From assembly GCF_001678945.1 (NCBI RefSeq), contig NZ_CP015124.1:682001-746000 (forward strand): a stretch of DNA of 64,000 nt. Direction: 5' to 3'. Of this stretch, positions 16,903 to 25,583 are shown piece by piece; the first letter of the stretch is position 1, and each line of letters starts with the position of its first letter. The position numbers and the translations under genes were made by a program. Below the pieces are notes generated by a model. It made no database searches. It was not told the DNA's origin and saw only the letters and a program-made list of their open reading frames with translations. The stretch is from Phaeobacter gallaeciensis (lineage in GTDB: Bacteria; Pseudomonadota; Alphaproteobacteria; Rhodobacterales; Rhodobacteraceae).

Positions 16903-16968
16903 TCTGGATCACTTCTTTCGTCATGCGATCCACCTTAACGACTGGTCCGAATTTCCGCGACCACCTCT

Positions 16969-16971
16969 AAC
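16969..16971. repeat. IS target-site duplication, right copy
   Basis: AAC abutting the right inverted repeat; matches 15707-15709. Confidence 0.75.
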
Positions 16972-17020
16972 TTTGCAGAGAGTTTTTTGAAATTGCAAGA
17001 AGTTAGAGGCCAATTAGAGA

Positions 17021-17461
17021 TCAATCTGCCTCGGGAAATCCATTCCAGCGAAAGGCGCCATCTTCAGACAGGGGCGAAAACGGATTATGGGCGATTTCCC
17101 AGATATGGCCATCCGGCGCGCGGAAGTACCCGATGTATCCGCCCCAGAACACCTCGCCCGCGGGGCGCAGCACCTCTGCCCCCGCAGCTCTGGCGGCCTC
17201 CATCAGCACGTCCACCTCTTCGGCGCTGCGGGTGTTGTGGCTGAGCGTCATCGCCCCGGTGCCCAGCGCCTCTACCGGAAGGCCGATATCCTCGGCCAGT
17301 TTTTCAATCGGATAAAGGCCCAGCGTCTGCGAAATCAGATCGAAGGCAACGACCCCATCCGGGCTTTGCGCCCTTTGCCAGCCGAGCGCCTCGTAAAAGG
17401 ACGTCGCCACCTCCATATCCGGCACCCCCAGTGTGATCAGGCTGATCCTCTGTTCCATCAC
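17021..17461 (-). CDS. VOC-family (glyoxalase/dioxygenase-fold) protein
   Basis: 146 residues with two beta-alpha-beta-beta-beta modules. The first (ISLITLGVPDMEVATSFYEALGW) has no early His. The second (GYFRAPDGHIWEIAHNP) contains a PDGHIWEI ligand motif. The family covers glyoxalases, bleomycin-resistance proteins and antibiotic-modifying enzymes, and this one has no diagnostic features beyond the fold. Its ATG overlaps the stop of the upstream hydrolase gene (ATGA), so it forms an operon with the two hydrolases at 17458-19193. The gene ends about 50 bases from the IS3 insertion, which lies downstream of it. Confidence 0.85.
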   Translation of the reverse strand: MMEQRISLITLGVPDMEVATSFYEALGWQRAQSPDGVVAFDLISQTLGLYPIEKLAEDIGLPVEALGTGAMTLSHNTRSAEEVDVLMEAARAAGAEVLRPAGEVFWGGYIGYFRAPDGHIWEIAHNPFSPLSEDGAFRWNGFPEAD

Positions 17462-18450
17462 TTCACCTCCAGATCGGCCAGCCAGGACAGGATATCCTCA
17501 ACGGCGGCCTCGGTTTGGCCCGGCGACATGATATCCCCGGCCATGACATGCGCATAGGGATCATCACCAGGACCGGGCGTGTGGTTCTTCACCTCGACCG
17601 TCCCGCCCCAGCGCGCCGCCACTCCAGTGGTCAAATCCGGACGGACCACGCGGTCCTGCAGGGAATACCAGAAAAGCGCCGGAATCTGCGCTTTCTCCAC
17701 TGGCAGCGCCATCACCGCGCGCACCAGCGCCGCCATCGGCATCGCCGCCACGGATGGGTAAGAGGTGGTCCAGAACCGACCATGTTCCAGGCTGCGCGCC
17801 GGAAAATTGCGCTCTTTCCCCACCAGCAACGGCAGCCAATAGCGCGCAGCGGGCCAGGTTAGCAGCGGCGCTGCCGGATGATTGACGCCGTAGTTCGGGG
17901 AAATCATTGCGAGCCCCACCAGATCCTGCGAGAGCGCCGGATCAAGCGCCGCGGCGGTCATCAACGTCGCCCCTGTTGAGGTGGCGATCACCACCACCCG
18001 ATCGCCGACCGCGCGCGCCGCCGCCAGGGCCTCGGCCACATCCTGCATCCAATCGTTGACCGTTGGTTCGGCCATCGCCGCGCCGGGGCGCCCGTGGCCC
18101 GCCAGCCGGGTATAGACAAGGTTCGCACCCAGCGCCGCCGCAACCCGATCCGGCACCGGGCGGATTTCCTCGGAGGTGGCAGAGAAGCCGTGGATATAGA
18201 CCACCGACAGCGGCGTACGCACTTCGGGCTGCCCGGCCCAGATTACCCGTTTTTCCGCACCGGGCGTGATATCGGAATAGGCGCTTTCGACGGTCTCGAA
18301 ATAGACCCCCACCCCTTCACCAAAGCGGCGCGGCTCGAAGGAGGCTGAAAGGTCCACCGGCTCATAAGGCCCAAAGGCCCAGAGCGCCGCCCCAGCGGCC
18401 GACAGGGCCAACCCGGCGCGGACCAGCCATTTTGCCCCCCGCCGTATCAT
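17458..18450 (-). CDS. Membrane-anchored alpha/beta hydrolase
   Basis: 330 residues. The N-terminus MIRRGAKWLVRAGLALSAAG has a positive end followed by a hydrophobic segment to about residue 27, so it is probably an inner-membrane anchor or signal peptide facing the periplasm. The hydrolase fold follows: VYIHGFSATSEE (oxyanion region), IATSTGAT (serine nucleophile in place of GxSxG glycine at the first position), and the acid and His near the end (DPYAHVMAGD). Overlaps at both ends (ATGA with 18447 and with the VOC gene) show operon coupling. Substrate is unknown. Confidence 0.85.
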   Translation of the reverse strand: MIRRGAKWLVRAGLALSAAGAALWAFGPYEPVDLSASFEPRRFGEGVGVYFETVESAYSDITPGAEKRVIWAGQPEVRTPLSVVYIHGFSATSEEIRPVPDRVAAALGANLVYTRLAGHGRPGAAMAEPTVNDWMQDVAEALAAARAVGDRVVVIATSTGATLMTAAALDPALSQDLVGLAMISPNYGVNHPAAPLLTWPAARYWLPLLVGKERNFPARSLEHGRFWTTSYPSVAAMPMAALVRAVMALPVEKAQIPALFWYSLQDRVVRPDLTTGVAARWGGTVEVKNHTPGPGDDPYAHVMAGDIMSPGQTEAAVEDILSWLADLEVK

Positions 18451-19193
18451 GAAACGCCAAGCACCTCTTCCAGCGCCGCCTCGATCAGCTTCAGGCAGGC
18501 CTCATCGGAAAACCGGTGGTCTGCGTCCTTGACCAATGTCAGCCGCATGTCTTCGCATTCCGCATGATCGAGCAGCCGCAGCGCGGTCTCGGTGGAGACA
18601 GCCGTATCGGCCGTGCCTTGCAGGCAGCGCACCGGAAAAGGCAGCGCCAGCGGGCTGCGCAGGACCAGGCGGGTGCGCCCATCCTCGATCATCCGTTGGG
18701 AAATACGGTAAGGCTCCATGTAATCACTGGGCAGCTCCACATATCCCTGCGCGTCGAGTTCGGCCTTCTGCGCCTCGGTGAAACTCGCCCAGTATCCATC
18801 CTCGGTGAAATCCGGCGCGGCAGCTATGGTGACCATCCCGGCGATGCGTTCGGGTACGGCGCGCGCCAGAAGCAGCGCCTGCCAGCCGCCCATGGAAGAG
18901 CCGACCGGCACGATGGGTCCTTCGGTCAGCGCCGCGACGGCCGCCAGCGTGTCTTCGTGCCAATCGCCGATGCAGCCATCCTCAAACTTTTCCGAGCTTT
19001 CCCCGTGACCCGAATAATCAAACCGCAAAAAGGCGCGCCCCTGCGCCTGCGCCCAGGCCTCCAGATGGATGGCCTTGGTGCCTTCCATGTCGGATTTCAG
19101 CCCGCCAAGGAATACGATCACCGGCCCCGCACCCTCGGTCTTGTGATAGGCGATGCGCCGCCCTTGGGGCGTCTCCAGATAGTTGGCCGTCAT
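18447..19193 (-). CDS. Alpha/beta hydrolase (ABHD10/BAAT-like serine hydrolase)
   Basis: 248 residues from ATG 19193 (MTANYLETPQGRRIAYH); the frame is open to 19265 but upstream residues look non-native. Motifs: FLGGLKSDMEG at the oxyanion strand, RFDYSGHGES (58-66), nucleophile Ser100 in VGSSMGG, His in DADHRFSDE near residue 225. The FDYSGHG and SSMGGW combination is typical of the short palmitoyl-thioesterase-like ABHD10 group common in alphaproteobacteria. It is first gene of the three-gene hydrolase/VOC operon. Confidence 0.87.
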   Translation of the reverse strand: MTANYLETPQGRRIAYHKTEGAGPVIVFLGGLKSDMEGTKAIHLEAWAQAQGRAFLRFDYSGHGESSEKFEDGCIGDWHEDTLAAVAALTEGPIVPVGSSMGGWQALLLARAVPERIAGMVTIAAAPDFTEDGYWASFTEAQKAELDAQGYVELPSDYMEPYRISQRMIEDGRTRLVLRSPLALPFPVRCLQGTADTAVSTETALRLLDHAECEDMRLTLVKDADHRFSDEACLKLIEAALEEVLGVS

Positions 19194-19281
19194 CTCGCGA
19201 GTCCTTCTGTCATGTCTTTCGCCAATCCTCTGCCATGTCGTGGCGCCATATGCAAAACCGGCCATCCACCGGCGGGCGAGC

Positions 19282-19947
19282 CTATATGCTGAGCGCGAGA
19301 ATGCGGGAAATCTCTGCCAGAGGCCGCCCCGACTGCGCCTGCCATGTATTGAATGCCTCTTGCGCCGCCAGCATGGCCTTTCTTGATCCCGGCGGGCCCG
19401 ATATCACCCTTTCGGCAACAAGCCGGGCGACCACGTCTTTGGTGAAGACATAGCCATCGCGCCCCATCTGCCGCAGGACATAGCCGCCGGTGGTGCCGCC
19501 CAACCGGGACCCTTCGGATTTGAGCCACAATAGCAGTTCCCCAAACCGGTCATCCGGCCAGTCGGCGATCTTGCGGCCAAAACCACCCGCCTCTGCCGAG
19601 ACCTCTTGAATGAAAACCGCGTTTTCCTGAATGGCGCGCAGTTTCGGGGCGTTGCGAATGATCCGCTTGTCCTGCAACAGCGCATCAAACCATTCATCGG
19701 ACATCAGTGCCACGCGCCCCACCTCGAACCCCTCGAAGGCGGCAACGATATCGTCCTCTTTGGCCTCGATCATCTTTGTGTTCATGCCGGTCGAAAAGAT
19801 CCGCATCGCCATGGTCTGCAGCCAGATTGCGTCCGGGATCTCTGCCACCTCCGCCTTGGGACGGATCGTCGGCAGCATGGCCGCAATTGCCTCGGGGCCG
19901 CCATGGCGATCCGCCGCCAAGTCCAATATCTCTTCAAAACTATGCAT
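19282..19947 (-). CDS. DNA-3-methyladenine glycosylase I-like protein (Tag family)
   Basis: 221 residues from ATG 19947. The central part ([20 protein letters not shown] and [16 protein letters not shown]) matches the Tag/HhH-GPD-like family, in which paired Glu and Tyr/Trp residues recognise 3-methyladenine. The usual N-terminal FEtsWsWitil region is altered ([11 protein letters not shown]). The gene may thus be a divergent paralogue of Tag, with conserved R-N-xxK helices. Function in base-excision repair of alkylated DNA is inferred. It is divergent from thrS. Confidence 0.8.
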   Translation of the reverse strand: MHSFEEILDLAADRHGGPEAIAAMLPTIRPKAEVAEIPDAIWLQTMAMRIFSTGMNTKMIEAKEDDIVAAFEGFEVGRVALMSDEWFDALLQDKRIIRNAPKLRAIQENAVFIQEVSAEAGGFGRKIADWPDDRFGELLLWLKSEGSRLGGTTGGYVLRQMGRDGYVFTKDVVARLVAERVISGPPGSRKAMLAAQEAFNTWQAQSGRPLAEISRILALSI

Positions 19948-20185
19948 GGTGCTCTTTCTAATCGGGCAATCGGACAAAACACCCGGGGATCGTGACCCCG
20001 CGCCCATCAAAAGGCAAGAATGGAAAGAAAACCAATATGCTGTGGCTTCTTCGTCTTTACTCAAGGTGACGCCAAGACAGACTGCAGTGGTTGACAGCGC
20101 CAGCGCCTCGGTCAAAAAGGGGCACAGACACCATAACCCGCAACCGGGCGTTCAGTGGGCGCCAAACCGACGAGGAGCAGCCGAT

Positions 20186-22132
20186 ATGGCCCAGATCTCT
20201 CTCACCCTTCCCGATGGCAATGCACGATCCTATGACGCAGGCGTAACCCCTGCCGAGGTCGCTGCCGACATTTCGACCTCGCTGGCAAAAAAGGCGATTT
20301 CGGCCACCGTCGATGGCAAGCATTGGGATCTGCAATGGCCGATCAATGCCGACGCCTCCATCGCCCTGCACACCATGAAGGACGAAGACCAGGCGAATGA
20401 GCTGATCCGTCACGATCTGGCGCATATCATGGCGCGCGCGGTGCAGGAAATCTGGCCCGAGACCAAAGTCACCATCGGCCCGGTGATCGAAAACGGCTGG
20501 TACTATGACTTCGACCGCGCCGAACCCTTCACCCCCGAAGACCTTGGCGCCATCGAAAAGAAGATGAAGGAAATCATCAACAAGCGCGAACCCGTGACCA
20601 CCGAGGTCTGGGACCGCGAACGTGCGGTGAAATTCTATGAAGCCAACAACGAGCCTTACAAGGTCGAGCTGATCGACGCCATTCCCGGCGACGAGCCGCT
20701 GCGCATGTACTGGCACGGCCACTGGCAGGATCTGTGCCGGGGTCCGCACCTGCAGCACACCGGACAGGTGCCGGGCGATGCCTTCAAGCTGATGTCCATC
20801 GCGGGCGCCTATTGGCGCGGAGACAGCGACCGCGCCATGCTGCAGCGGATCTATGGCGTTGCCTTCACCGGCAAGGAAAAGCTGAAAGCCTACCTCACCA
20901 TGCTTGAGGAAGCTGCCAAGCGCGACCACCGCAAGCTGGGCCGTGAAATGGACCTGTTCCACATGCAGGAAGAGGCCCCCGGTCAGGTGTTCTGGCACCC
21001 CAACGGCTGGAAGGTCTACACGACCCTGCAGGACTATATGCGCCGTCAACAGGAACGCGGCGGCTATGTCGAGGTGAACACGCCGCAGGTCGTTGACCGC
21101 AAACTGTGGGAAGCCTCGGGCCACTGGGACAAGTACCAGGAAAACATGTTCATTGTCGAAGTGGACGAAGACCATGCCCGGGAAAAGGCGGTAAACGCGC
21201 TGAAGCCGATGAACTGCCCCTGCCACGTGCAGGTATTCAATCAGGGTCTGAAATCCTATCGCGATCTGCCGCTGCGCATGGCCGAGTTCGGCTCCTGTGC
21301 GCGCTATGAACCCTCGGGGGCGCTGCACGGCATCATGCGGGTGCGCGGCTTTACACAGGACGACGGCCACATCTTCTGCACCGAGGATCAGATCGAAAGC
21401 GAAACTGCGCGTTTCATCGACTTCCTGTCGAAGATCTACGCCGACCTTGGCTTCCACGACTGGACCATCAAACTGTCGACCCGCCCCGAGAAACGCATCG
21501 GCAGCGACGAAAGCTGGGACTTCGTGGAAAAGGCACTTGGCGATGCCTGCAAGGCGGCCGGCTATGACTTCGAGATCCTCGAAGGCGAAGGCGCCTTTTA
21601 TGGTCCCAAGTTGGAATTCACCCTGACCGATGCCATCGGCCGGAACTGGCAGTGCGGCACGCTTCAGGTGGACCCCAACCTGCCCGAACGCCTCGAAGCG
21701 ACCTATGTGGGTCAGGACGGCGCCAAGCATCGTCCCTTCATGTTGCACCGCGCAACGCTCGGCTCTTTCGAACGTTTCATCGGCATCCTGATCGAGGAAC
21801 ACGCGGGCAAGCTGCCGTTCTGGCTGGCGCCGCGTCAGGTGGTTGTCGCCTCCATCACCTCGGAAGCCGATGATTACGTTGCAGAAGTCGTGGAAACGCT
21901 GAAGGCCGCAGGCGTGCGCGCCGAGGCGGACATCCGCAACGAGAAGATCAACTACAAGGTCCGCGAACATTCGCTGGGCAAGGTGCCGGTGATTCTGGCG
22001 GTCGGCCACCGCGAGGTCGAAGAGCGCACCGTTTCCGTGCGGCGCCTCGGTGAAAAACAGACCAAGGTCGAAACCCTCGCCGATGTAACAAAATCGTTGG
22101 GCCTTGAGGCCACGCCGCCGGATCTGCTGTAA
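20186..22132 (+). CDS. thrS: Threonyl-tRNA synthetase
   Basis: 648 residues from ATG 20186, preceded by a GAGGAG-type ribosome site; the long upstream open frame is not coding. Layout: TGS domain (about 1-60, beginning [11 protein letters not shown]), the second additional editing-like domain ([13 protein letters not shown]), class II catalytic core with zinc ligands ([12 protein letters not shown]; His residues later) and the C-terminal anticodon-binding domain with [19 protein letters not shown]. It charges tRNA-Thr in the cytoplasm. No threonine T-box is seen, as expected for proteobacteria. A terminator follows. Confidence 0.97.
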   Translation: MAQISLTLPDGNARSYDAGVTPAEVAADISTSLAKKAISATVDGKHWDLQWPINADASIALHTMKDEDQANELIRHDLAHIMARAVQEIWPETKVTIGPVIENGWYYDFDRAEPFTPEDLGAIEKKMKEIINKREPVTTEVWDRERAVKFYEANNEPYKVELIDAIPGDEPLRMYWHGHWQDLCRGPHLQHTGQVPGDAFKLMSIAGAYWRGDSDRAMLQRIYGVAFTGKEKLKAYLTMLEEAAKRDHRKLGREMDLFHMQEEAPGQVFWHPNGWKVYTTLQDYMRRQQERGGYVEVNTPQVVDRKLWEASGHWDKYQENMFIVEVDEDHAREKAVNALKPMNCPCHVQVFNQGLKSYRDLPLRMAEFGSCARYEPSGALHGIMRVRGFTQDDGHIFCTEDQIESETARFIDFLSKIYADLGFHDWTIKLSTRPEKRIGSDESWDFVEKALGDACKAAGYDFEILEGEGAFYGPKLEFTLTDAIGRNWQCGTLQVDPNLPERLEATYVGQDGAKHRPFMLHRATLGSFERFIGILIEEHAGKLPFWLAPRQVVVASITSEADDYVAEVVETLKAAGVRAEADIRNEKINYKVREHSLGKVPVILAVGHREVEERTVSVRRLGEKQTKVETLADVTKSLGLEATPPDLL

Positions 22133-22152
22133 CAATTGCGGCTACCGCTATC

Positions 22153-22183
22153 AAAAACCGGCTCCCAATCGGGGGCCGGTTTT
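22153..22183 (+). terminator. Terminator of thrS
   Basis: AAAACCGG / CCGGTTTT stem with an inner CCC/GGG extension around AATC, 20 bases after the stop. Confidence 0.9.
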
Positions 22184-22312
22184 CATTTTATAGTTGATTA
22201 ACGTTCCCAATCAGATGGTTAAACACTATCAGACTGTCACACTTCCTGACGCCCGCGTGACACACAGCCTCGTGAATTTAAAGACCTCCGGACCTGGGTT
22301 AGGGTTTTCACG

Positions 22313-22338
22313 TACCCCAAGGGTATACTCGATATACC
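22313..22338 (+). promoter_or_regulatory. Bufferin promoter with two nested inverted repeats (CsoR-like)
   Basis: TACCC-CAA-GGGTA (22313-22325) is a perfect palindrome like the TACCC-Nn-GGGTA sites of CsoR-type copper repressors. It partly overlaps a second, GGTATA-CTCGA-TATACC (22322-22338). A good -10 (TATACT, 22324-22329) lies between them; the -35 is poor. Start codon ATG 22365 is 36 bases after the -10. Repression by a metal-sensing regulator is inferred. Confidence 0.6.
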
Positions 22339-22364
22339 GCAAAACCCGTTGAGGAGGACTTCAT

Positions 22365-22670
22365 ATGTCGAACCACGCAAAATCCCTCGCCGTCGCCAGC
22401 GCGGTTGCCGCTGCCCTGACCGCTGCAACCACCATGCCTGCCGCTGCGCAGAGCAAGGAAAAGTGCTACGGCATCTCCCTGGCCGGCCAGAACGATTGCG
22501 CCGCCGGCCCCGGCACCACCTGCGCGGGCAGCTCGGTCGTTGACTATCAAGGCAACGCCTGGACCCTGGTCGACGCAGGCACCTGCGCCGAAATCGAACT
22601 GCCGGAAATGGCAGACGGCACCGCGCGCAAAGGCTCGCTGGAGCCGCTGGAGCGCGACCTGCCCGCATAA
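22365..22670 (+). CDS. bufA: Bufferin precursor BufA (DUF2282 copper-buffering RiPP)
   Basis: 101 residues with a Sec signal peptide ([10 protein letters not shown] start, Ala-rich core, cleavage after AAA-Q around 28-29), so it acts in the periplasm. The mature part carries the DUF2282 signature with four cysteines, C34, C45, C53 and C74 ([13 protein letters not shown] and [16 protein letters not shown]). Bufferins of this type are modified by an MNIO enzyme at cysteines and bind copper, protecting the cell; this comes from work on related bacteria. GAGGAGG lies seven bases before the ATG. It heads a four-gene operon with its enzyme, a partner and DoxX. Confidence 0.93.
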   Translation: MSNHAKSLAVASAVAAALTAATTMPAAAQSKEKCYGISLAGQNDCAAGPGTTCAGSSVVDYQGNAWTLVDAGTCAEIELPEMADGTARKGSLEPLERDLPA

Positions 22671-22756
22671 GAATTGATTTCGTGAAGGGCGCGCGCCTGC
22701 CCGCCCTTCACATTTTCGCCCCGCCCCAATCCACGACCAGACGAGCAGGACACGCC

Positions 22757-23644
22757 ATGCTGGACGCCGTACATCCCGACAGACTGCCGACGACCCCCGG
22801 CGTGGGGTACAAGCCGCAGCATTTTGATGCCCTGACCCGTTCTGTGACGGATGAAAACGGCCCTGGTCCGGTACGCTGGCTGGAAATCCATGCCGAGAAT
22901 TACATGGGCGACGGCGGCCGCCCCATCGCGCAGCTGCGTCATCTGGCGGAACGGTTTGCAATCTCCGTGCATGGCGTGGGTCTGTCGATTGGTGGTGAAG
23001 CGCCGCTGGACCGTGACCACCTTGCGCGGTTGAAAAAGCTGGTCAACTGGCTGAACCCGGCGAGCTTCTCTGAGCATCTGGCCTGGTCCACCCATGACAG
23101 CCATTTCCTGAACGATCTGCTCCCCCTGCCCTATACCACAGAGACGCTAGAGCGGATCTGCGATCACATCGACCAGTTGCAGACCACCATCGGACGCAGC
23201 ATGCTGCTGGAAAACCCCTCCAGCTATCTCGCCTTTGACGAAAGCGACTGGTCCGAGCCGGAATTCCTGGCCGAGATCAGCCGCCGCACGGGCTGCGGTC
23301 TGCTGCTGGACGTCAACAACGTCTTTGTCTCGGCGACCAATCTCGGGTTCTCACCCACAGAATACATTGATGCCTTTACGCTTGATAACATTGGCGAAAT
23401 CCATCTGGGCGGGCACGACGAGGATGAAGACGATCATGGCGCGCCGCTGCTGATCGACAGCCACGGGCGCGAAGTCGTCGACCCGGTGTGGTCCCTGCTC
23501 GACTACACGCTGGAGAAATCCGGGCCCAAACCCGTTCTGATCGAATGGGACACGGATGTACCGGACTGGCCCATCTTGCGGGACGAGGCCCTGCGCGCGG
23601 ATCAGGCCCTGTCGAAAGTTGCCCCGGCACAGGTGGCGAGATGA
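22757..23644 (+). CDS. bufB: Bufferin-modifying multinuclear non-heme iron oxidase (MNIO, DUF692)
   Basis: 295 residues from ATG 22757, with AGCAGGA upstream. TIM-barrel DUF692 protein with the expected metal ligands: E43 and H45 (EIHAENY), H72 (SVHGVG), E106/H107 (SEHLAW), N153 (ENPSS), D185 and N187 (LLDVNNVF), H216/H220 (EIHLGGH), D234/H236 (DSHG) and E263 (EWDTDVP). MNIO enzymes use iron and oxygen to turn cysteines of the precursor into heterocycles such as thiooxazoles. The gene overlaps bufC by ATGA, so the pair is co-translated. Confidence 0.95.
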   Translation: MLDAVHPDRLPTTPGVGYKPQHFDALTRSVTDENGPGPVRWLEIHAENYMGDGGRPIAQLRHLAERFAISVHGVGLSIGGEAPLDRDHLARLKKLVNWLNPASFSEHLAWSTHDSHFLNDLLPLPYTTETLERICDHIDQLQTTIGRSMLLENPSSYLAFDESDWSEPEFLAEISRRTGCGLLLDVNNVFVSATNLGFSPTEYIDAFTLDNIGEIHLGGHDEDEDDHGAPLLIDSHGREVVDPVWSLLDYTLEKSGPKPVLIEWDTDVPDWPILRDEALRADQALSKVAPAQVAR

Positions 23645-24393
23645 AACTGTCGCAAACAGGTTTCGTCAGCGCCTTGCTGGCGCCGGATGCCCCGATTCCG
23701 GATGGGCTGTCAGATGGTGTTGGCCGTCCGGCTGGTAGCCGGTTTTCGGTCTACCGCAACAATGTGGCGGCCTCTCTGACAGAAGCCCTGCACGAAGGGT
23801 TCCCGGCGATCGCGGGCCTTTTGGGCAAGGAGAACATGGACGGGCTGGCCGGGCTTTACTTTCGCAAGCACCCGCCCGCCTCGCCCCTGATGATGCATTT
23901 CGGCGGCGATTTCCCTGATTTTCTGGCCGGGATGCAGCAGCTGAACCATCTGGGCTACTTGCCCGATGTGGCCCGTCTCGAACTTGCGCTGCGCCGCTCC
24001 TACCACGCAGCCGACGCAATGCCCGCCGCACGGGATGCGCTGGCCGGGATGTCCCCTGATGTGCTGATGTCACTGAAGGTGGGAATTGCCCCGGCGGTGG
24101 AACTGCTGCGCTCCGACTGGCCGCTGTATGACATCTGGCGTTTCGCCACGCAGCCCGGCGCCCCCAACCCCCGGGCCAAGGCGCAGGACGTTCTGATCAC
24201 CCGGCCCGAATTCGATCCCATCGCCCAGCCGCTGCACCCCGGCGGCGCTAATTGGATCGACGCCCTGATCCAAGGTCAAAGCATCGGGGCAGCCTATGAG
24301 GCGGCCCTGCAAGCGAGCCCTGATTTCGACCTCTCCCAACCGCTGACCCTGCTCTTAGAGGGCGGCGGGCTGACCGATCTTATGATCTCATGA
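23641..24393 (+). CDS. bufC: Bufferin partner protein BufC (DUF2063)
   Basis: 250 residues from the overlapping ATG 23641. The N-terminal DUF2063 domain (FSVYRNNVAASLTEALHEGF at about 35-54, then FPAIAGLLG) is known in bufferin and other MNIO operons, where the partner presents the precursor to the enzyme. The older name 'putative DNA-binding domain' is misleading in this context. An aromatic/LELALRRSYHAAD segment follows. No signal peptide is seen, so it acts with BufB in the cytoplasm before export of the peptide. Confidence 0.93.
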   Translation: MKLSQTGFVSALLAPDAPIPDGLSDGVGRPAGSRFSVYRNNVAASLTEALHEGFPAIAGLLGKENMDGLAGLYFRKHPPASPLMMHFGGDFPDFLAGMQQLNHLGYLPDVARLELALRRSYHAADAMPAARDALAGMSPDVLMSLKVGIAPAVELLRSDWPLYDIWRFATQPGAPNPRAKAQDVLITRPEFDPIAQPLHPGGANWIDALIQGQSIGAAYEAALQASPDFDLSQPLTLLLEGGGLTDLMIS

Positions 24394-24408
24394 CATAAAG
24401 GAAAACCA

Positions 24409-24975
24409 ATGCGTTCTGTTGTTTCGCTCCACAACGCGGTCTTCGGCCTCATCGAAACCGCGGGAAGCTGGCTGTTGCCTGCCCTCACCCGTTTCGTCTT
24501 TGCTGCAACCCTTCTGATGTACTTTTGGGTCTCCGGCGTCACCAAGCTGGGTGATGGCATTTTGGGCCTGTTCAGCCCCTCCATGGGCGCCTATGCGCAG
24601 ATCTTCCCGAAGCAATTCGAAGCCGTCGGCTATGACGTTTCGCAGCTGGGCGCGTTCCACTGGCTGGTCGTCATGGCGGGCACCTGGGCCGAATTCATCC
24701 TGCCGCTGCTGCTGATCATCGGCCTGTTCACCCGCCTTGCCGCGCTTGGCATGATCGGCTTTGTCGTGGTGCAGTCCCTGACCGATATCTACGGTCACAA
24801 CGGCACCGACCCGAAAACGCTTGGCGCCTGGTTCGACCGCTTCCCGGACGGCATTATTCTGGATCAGCGTCTGCTGTGGGTCTTCCTGCTCAGCGTACTG
24901 GTGATCAAAGGCGCCGGTGCCCTGTCGCTTGATGCCGTGCTGAACCGCAAATTCGCGGCGAGCAATCCGGCCTGA
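24409..24975 (+). CDS. DoxX-family membrane protein of the bufferin operon
   Basis: 188 residues with four hydrophobic segments (RFVFAATLLMYFWVSG, LVVMAGTWAEFILPLLLIIG shortened here to its core, RLAALGMIGFVVVQS, LLWVFLLSVLVI). DoxX proteins are membrane partners of oxidative and electron-transfer systems and often close bufferin operons. The ribosome site AAAGGAAAA precedes ATG 24409 and the gene starts 16 bases after bufC. A terminator follows. A role in supplying reductant or protecting from thiol stress is speculative. Confidence 0.9.
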   Translation: MRSVVSLHNAVFGLIETAGSWLLPALTRFVFAATLLMYFWVSGVTKLGDGILGLFSPSMGAYAQIFPKQFEAVGYDVSQLGAFHWLVVMAGTWAEFILPLLLIIGLFTRLAALGMIGFVVVQSLTDIYGHNGTDPKTLGAWFDRFPDGIILDQRLLWVFLLSVLVIKGAGALSLDAVLNRKFAASNPA

Positions 24976-25004
24976 TCCCAGCCGACATTGTCGCGCGCCA
25001 TTTC

Positions 25005-25037
25005 CGCCATCCCCGCTAAAAACGGGGATGGCGTTTC
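25005..25037 (+). terminator. Terminator of the bufferin operon
   Basis: CGCCATCCCC / CGGGGATGGCG stem with loop GCTAAAAA, followed by TTTCTC, between convergent genes. Confidence 0.88.
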
Positions 25038-25045
25038 TCGTTGCC

Positions 25046-25363
25046 CTATTCGGGCAAAAGCGCCTGCTGAACGCTCTTGTCCCAGCCAAGGTACAGCTTG
25101 CCATCATCTTCGATCAGCGGCCGTTTCATCAGCGCAGGATGGGCGCGCAAGAGGTCAAGCGCCGGGGTTTCCCGTTCAGCCTCACTGAGCCCCCGCCATG
25201 TGGTTGAGCGCGTATTGACCAGTTTGCCTTCAAATTCAGCATAGGCGCGCTCCAGAACATCATCCGGCACGCCATCGGCCCTGACATCCACCAGTGTAGC
25301 CTCTGGCAAGAGTTTCAGTGCCTTACGGCAAGTATCACAGTTCTTCAGTCCAAAAAGCTGCAT
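25046..25363 (-). CDS. ArsC/Spx-family (YffB-like) reductase-like protein
   Basis: 105 residues of the ArsC superfamily (thioredoxin-like fold). The N-terminus LKNCDTCRKALKLL carries C9 and C12. The later TTWRGLSEAE and RPLIEDDGKLYLGW segments are typical of the YffB/arsenate-reductase-related group. The second cysteine is unusual for true glutaredoxin-coupled arsenate reductases, and no ars genes flank it. A general thiol reductase role is more likely than arsenate reduction. It lies opposite the bufferin operon. Confidence 0.85.
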   Translation of the reverse strand: MQLFGLKNCDTCRKALKLLPEATLVDVRADGVPDDVLERAYAEFEGKLVNTRSTTWRGLSEAERETPALDLLRAHPALMKRPLIEDDGKLYLGWDKSVQQALLPE

Positions 25364-25583
25364 CGTATCATTCTCTTTCGCTTTGGATCGTTTCCCGTAA
25401 TTTACGGAAGATTTTGAGGTCTGGTCTTGATTTTTTGTTCACGCATGTAACAGTCGGACTTGCCTAGACATTTTTCGGACGCCGTATAGCTCCTCACGCA
25501 GCATTGTCCGGCGCCGAAGAAAGGCAATTGTGAACGCCTTGGCAATATCCGGGGCGCGTATAAGGTAGAAGGAGACACGGAAC
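25364..25583 (+). promoter_or_regulatory. Intergenic region with long leader of the cold-shock gene
   Basis: 220 bases between the divergent ArsC-like and cold-shock genes. It contains short inverted elements (CCGGCGCCG at 25508-25516; GGCAATTGTGAACGCC and a second GGCAATATCC block nearby) and GAAGGAGA just before ATG 25584. Cold-shock genes commonly have long structured leaders. Which bases are transcribed cannot be told from sequence. Confidence 0.45.

Larger units (their letters stand above)
15710..16968 (-). mobile_element. IS3-family insertion sequence, apparently intact
   Basis: 1259 bp bounded by imperfect inverted repeats that begin AGAGGTGGTC on both ends (left 15710-15736, right 16941-16968 reversed; both continue to ACCAGT). 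A further shared block TTAAGGTGGATC lies just inside each repeat. AAC target duplications flank it. It holds overlapping orfA and orfB on the minus strand. Removing the element and one AAC restores a contiguous CTGCAACTTTGCAG sequence between the hydrolase and VOC genes. Both ORFs are open and the triad is complete, so it could still be active. Confidence 0.9.

Noticed and set aside
17000-17025. Second partial IS end (GTTAGAGGCC) beyond the IS3 element
   Set aside because: Only about eight bases resemble the terminal repeat, and the AAC duplication already sets the right boundary.
20057-22135. Very long open frame antisense to thrS (about 690 codons)
   Set aside because: It mirrors thrS codon structure in a high-GC genome, has no recognisable domain and no ribosome site. 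It is a shadow.
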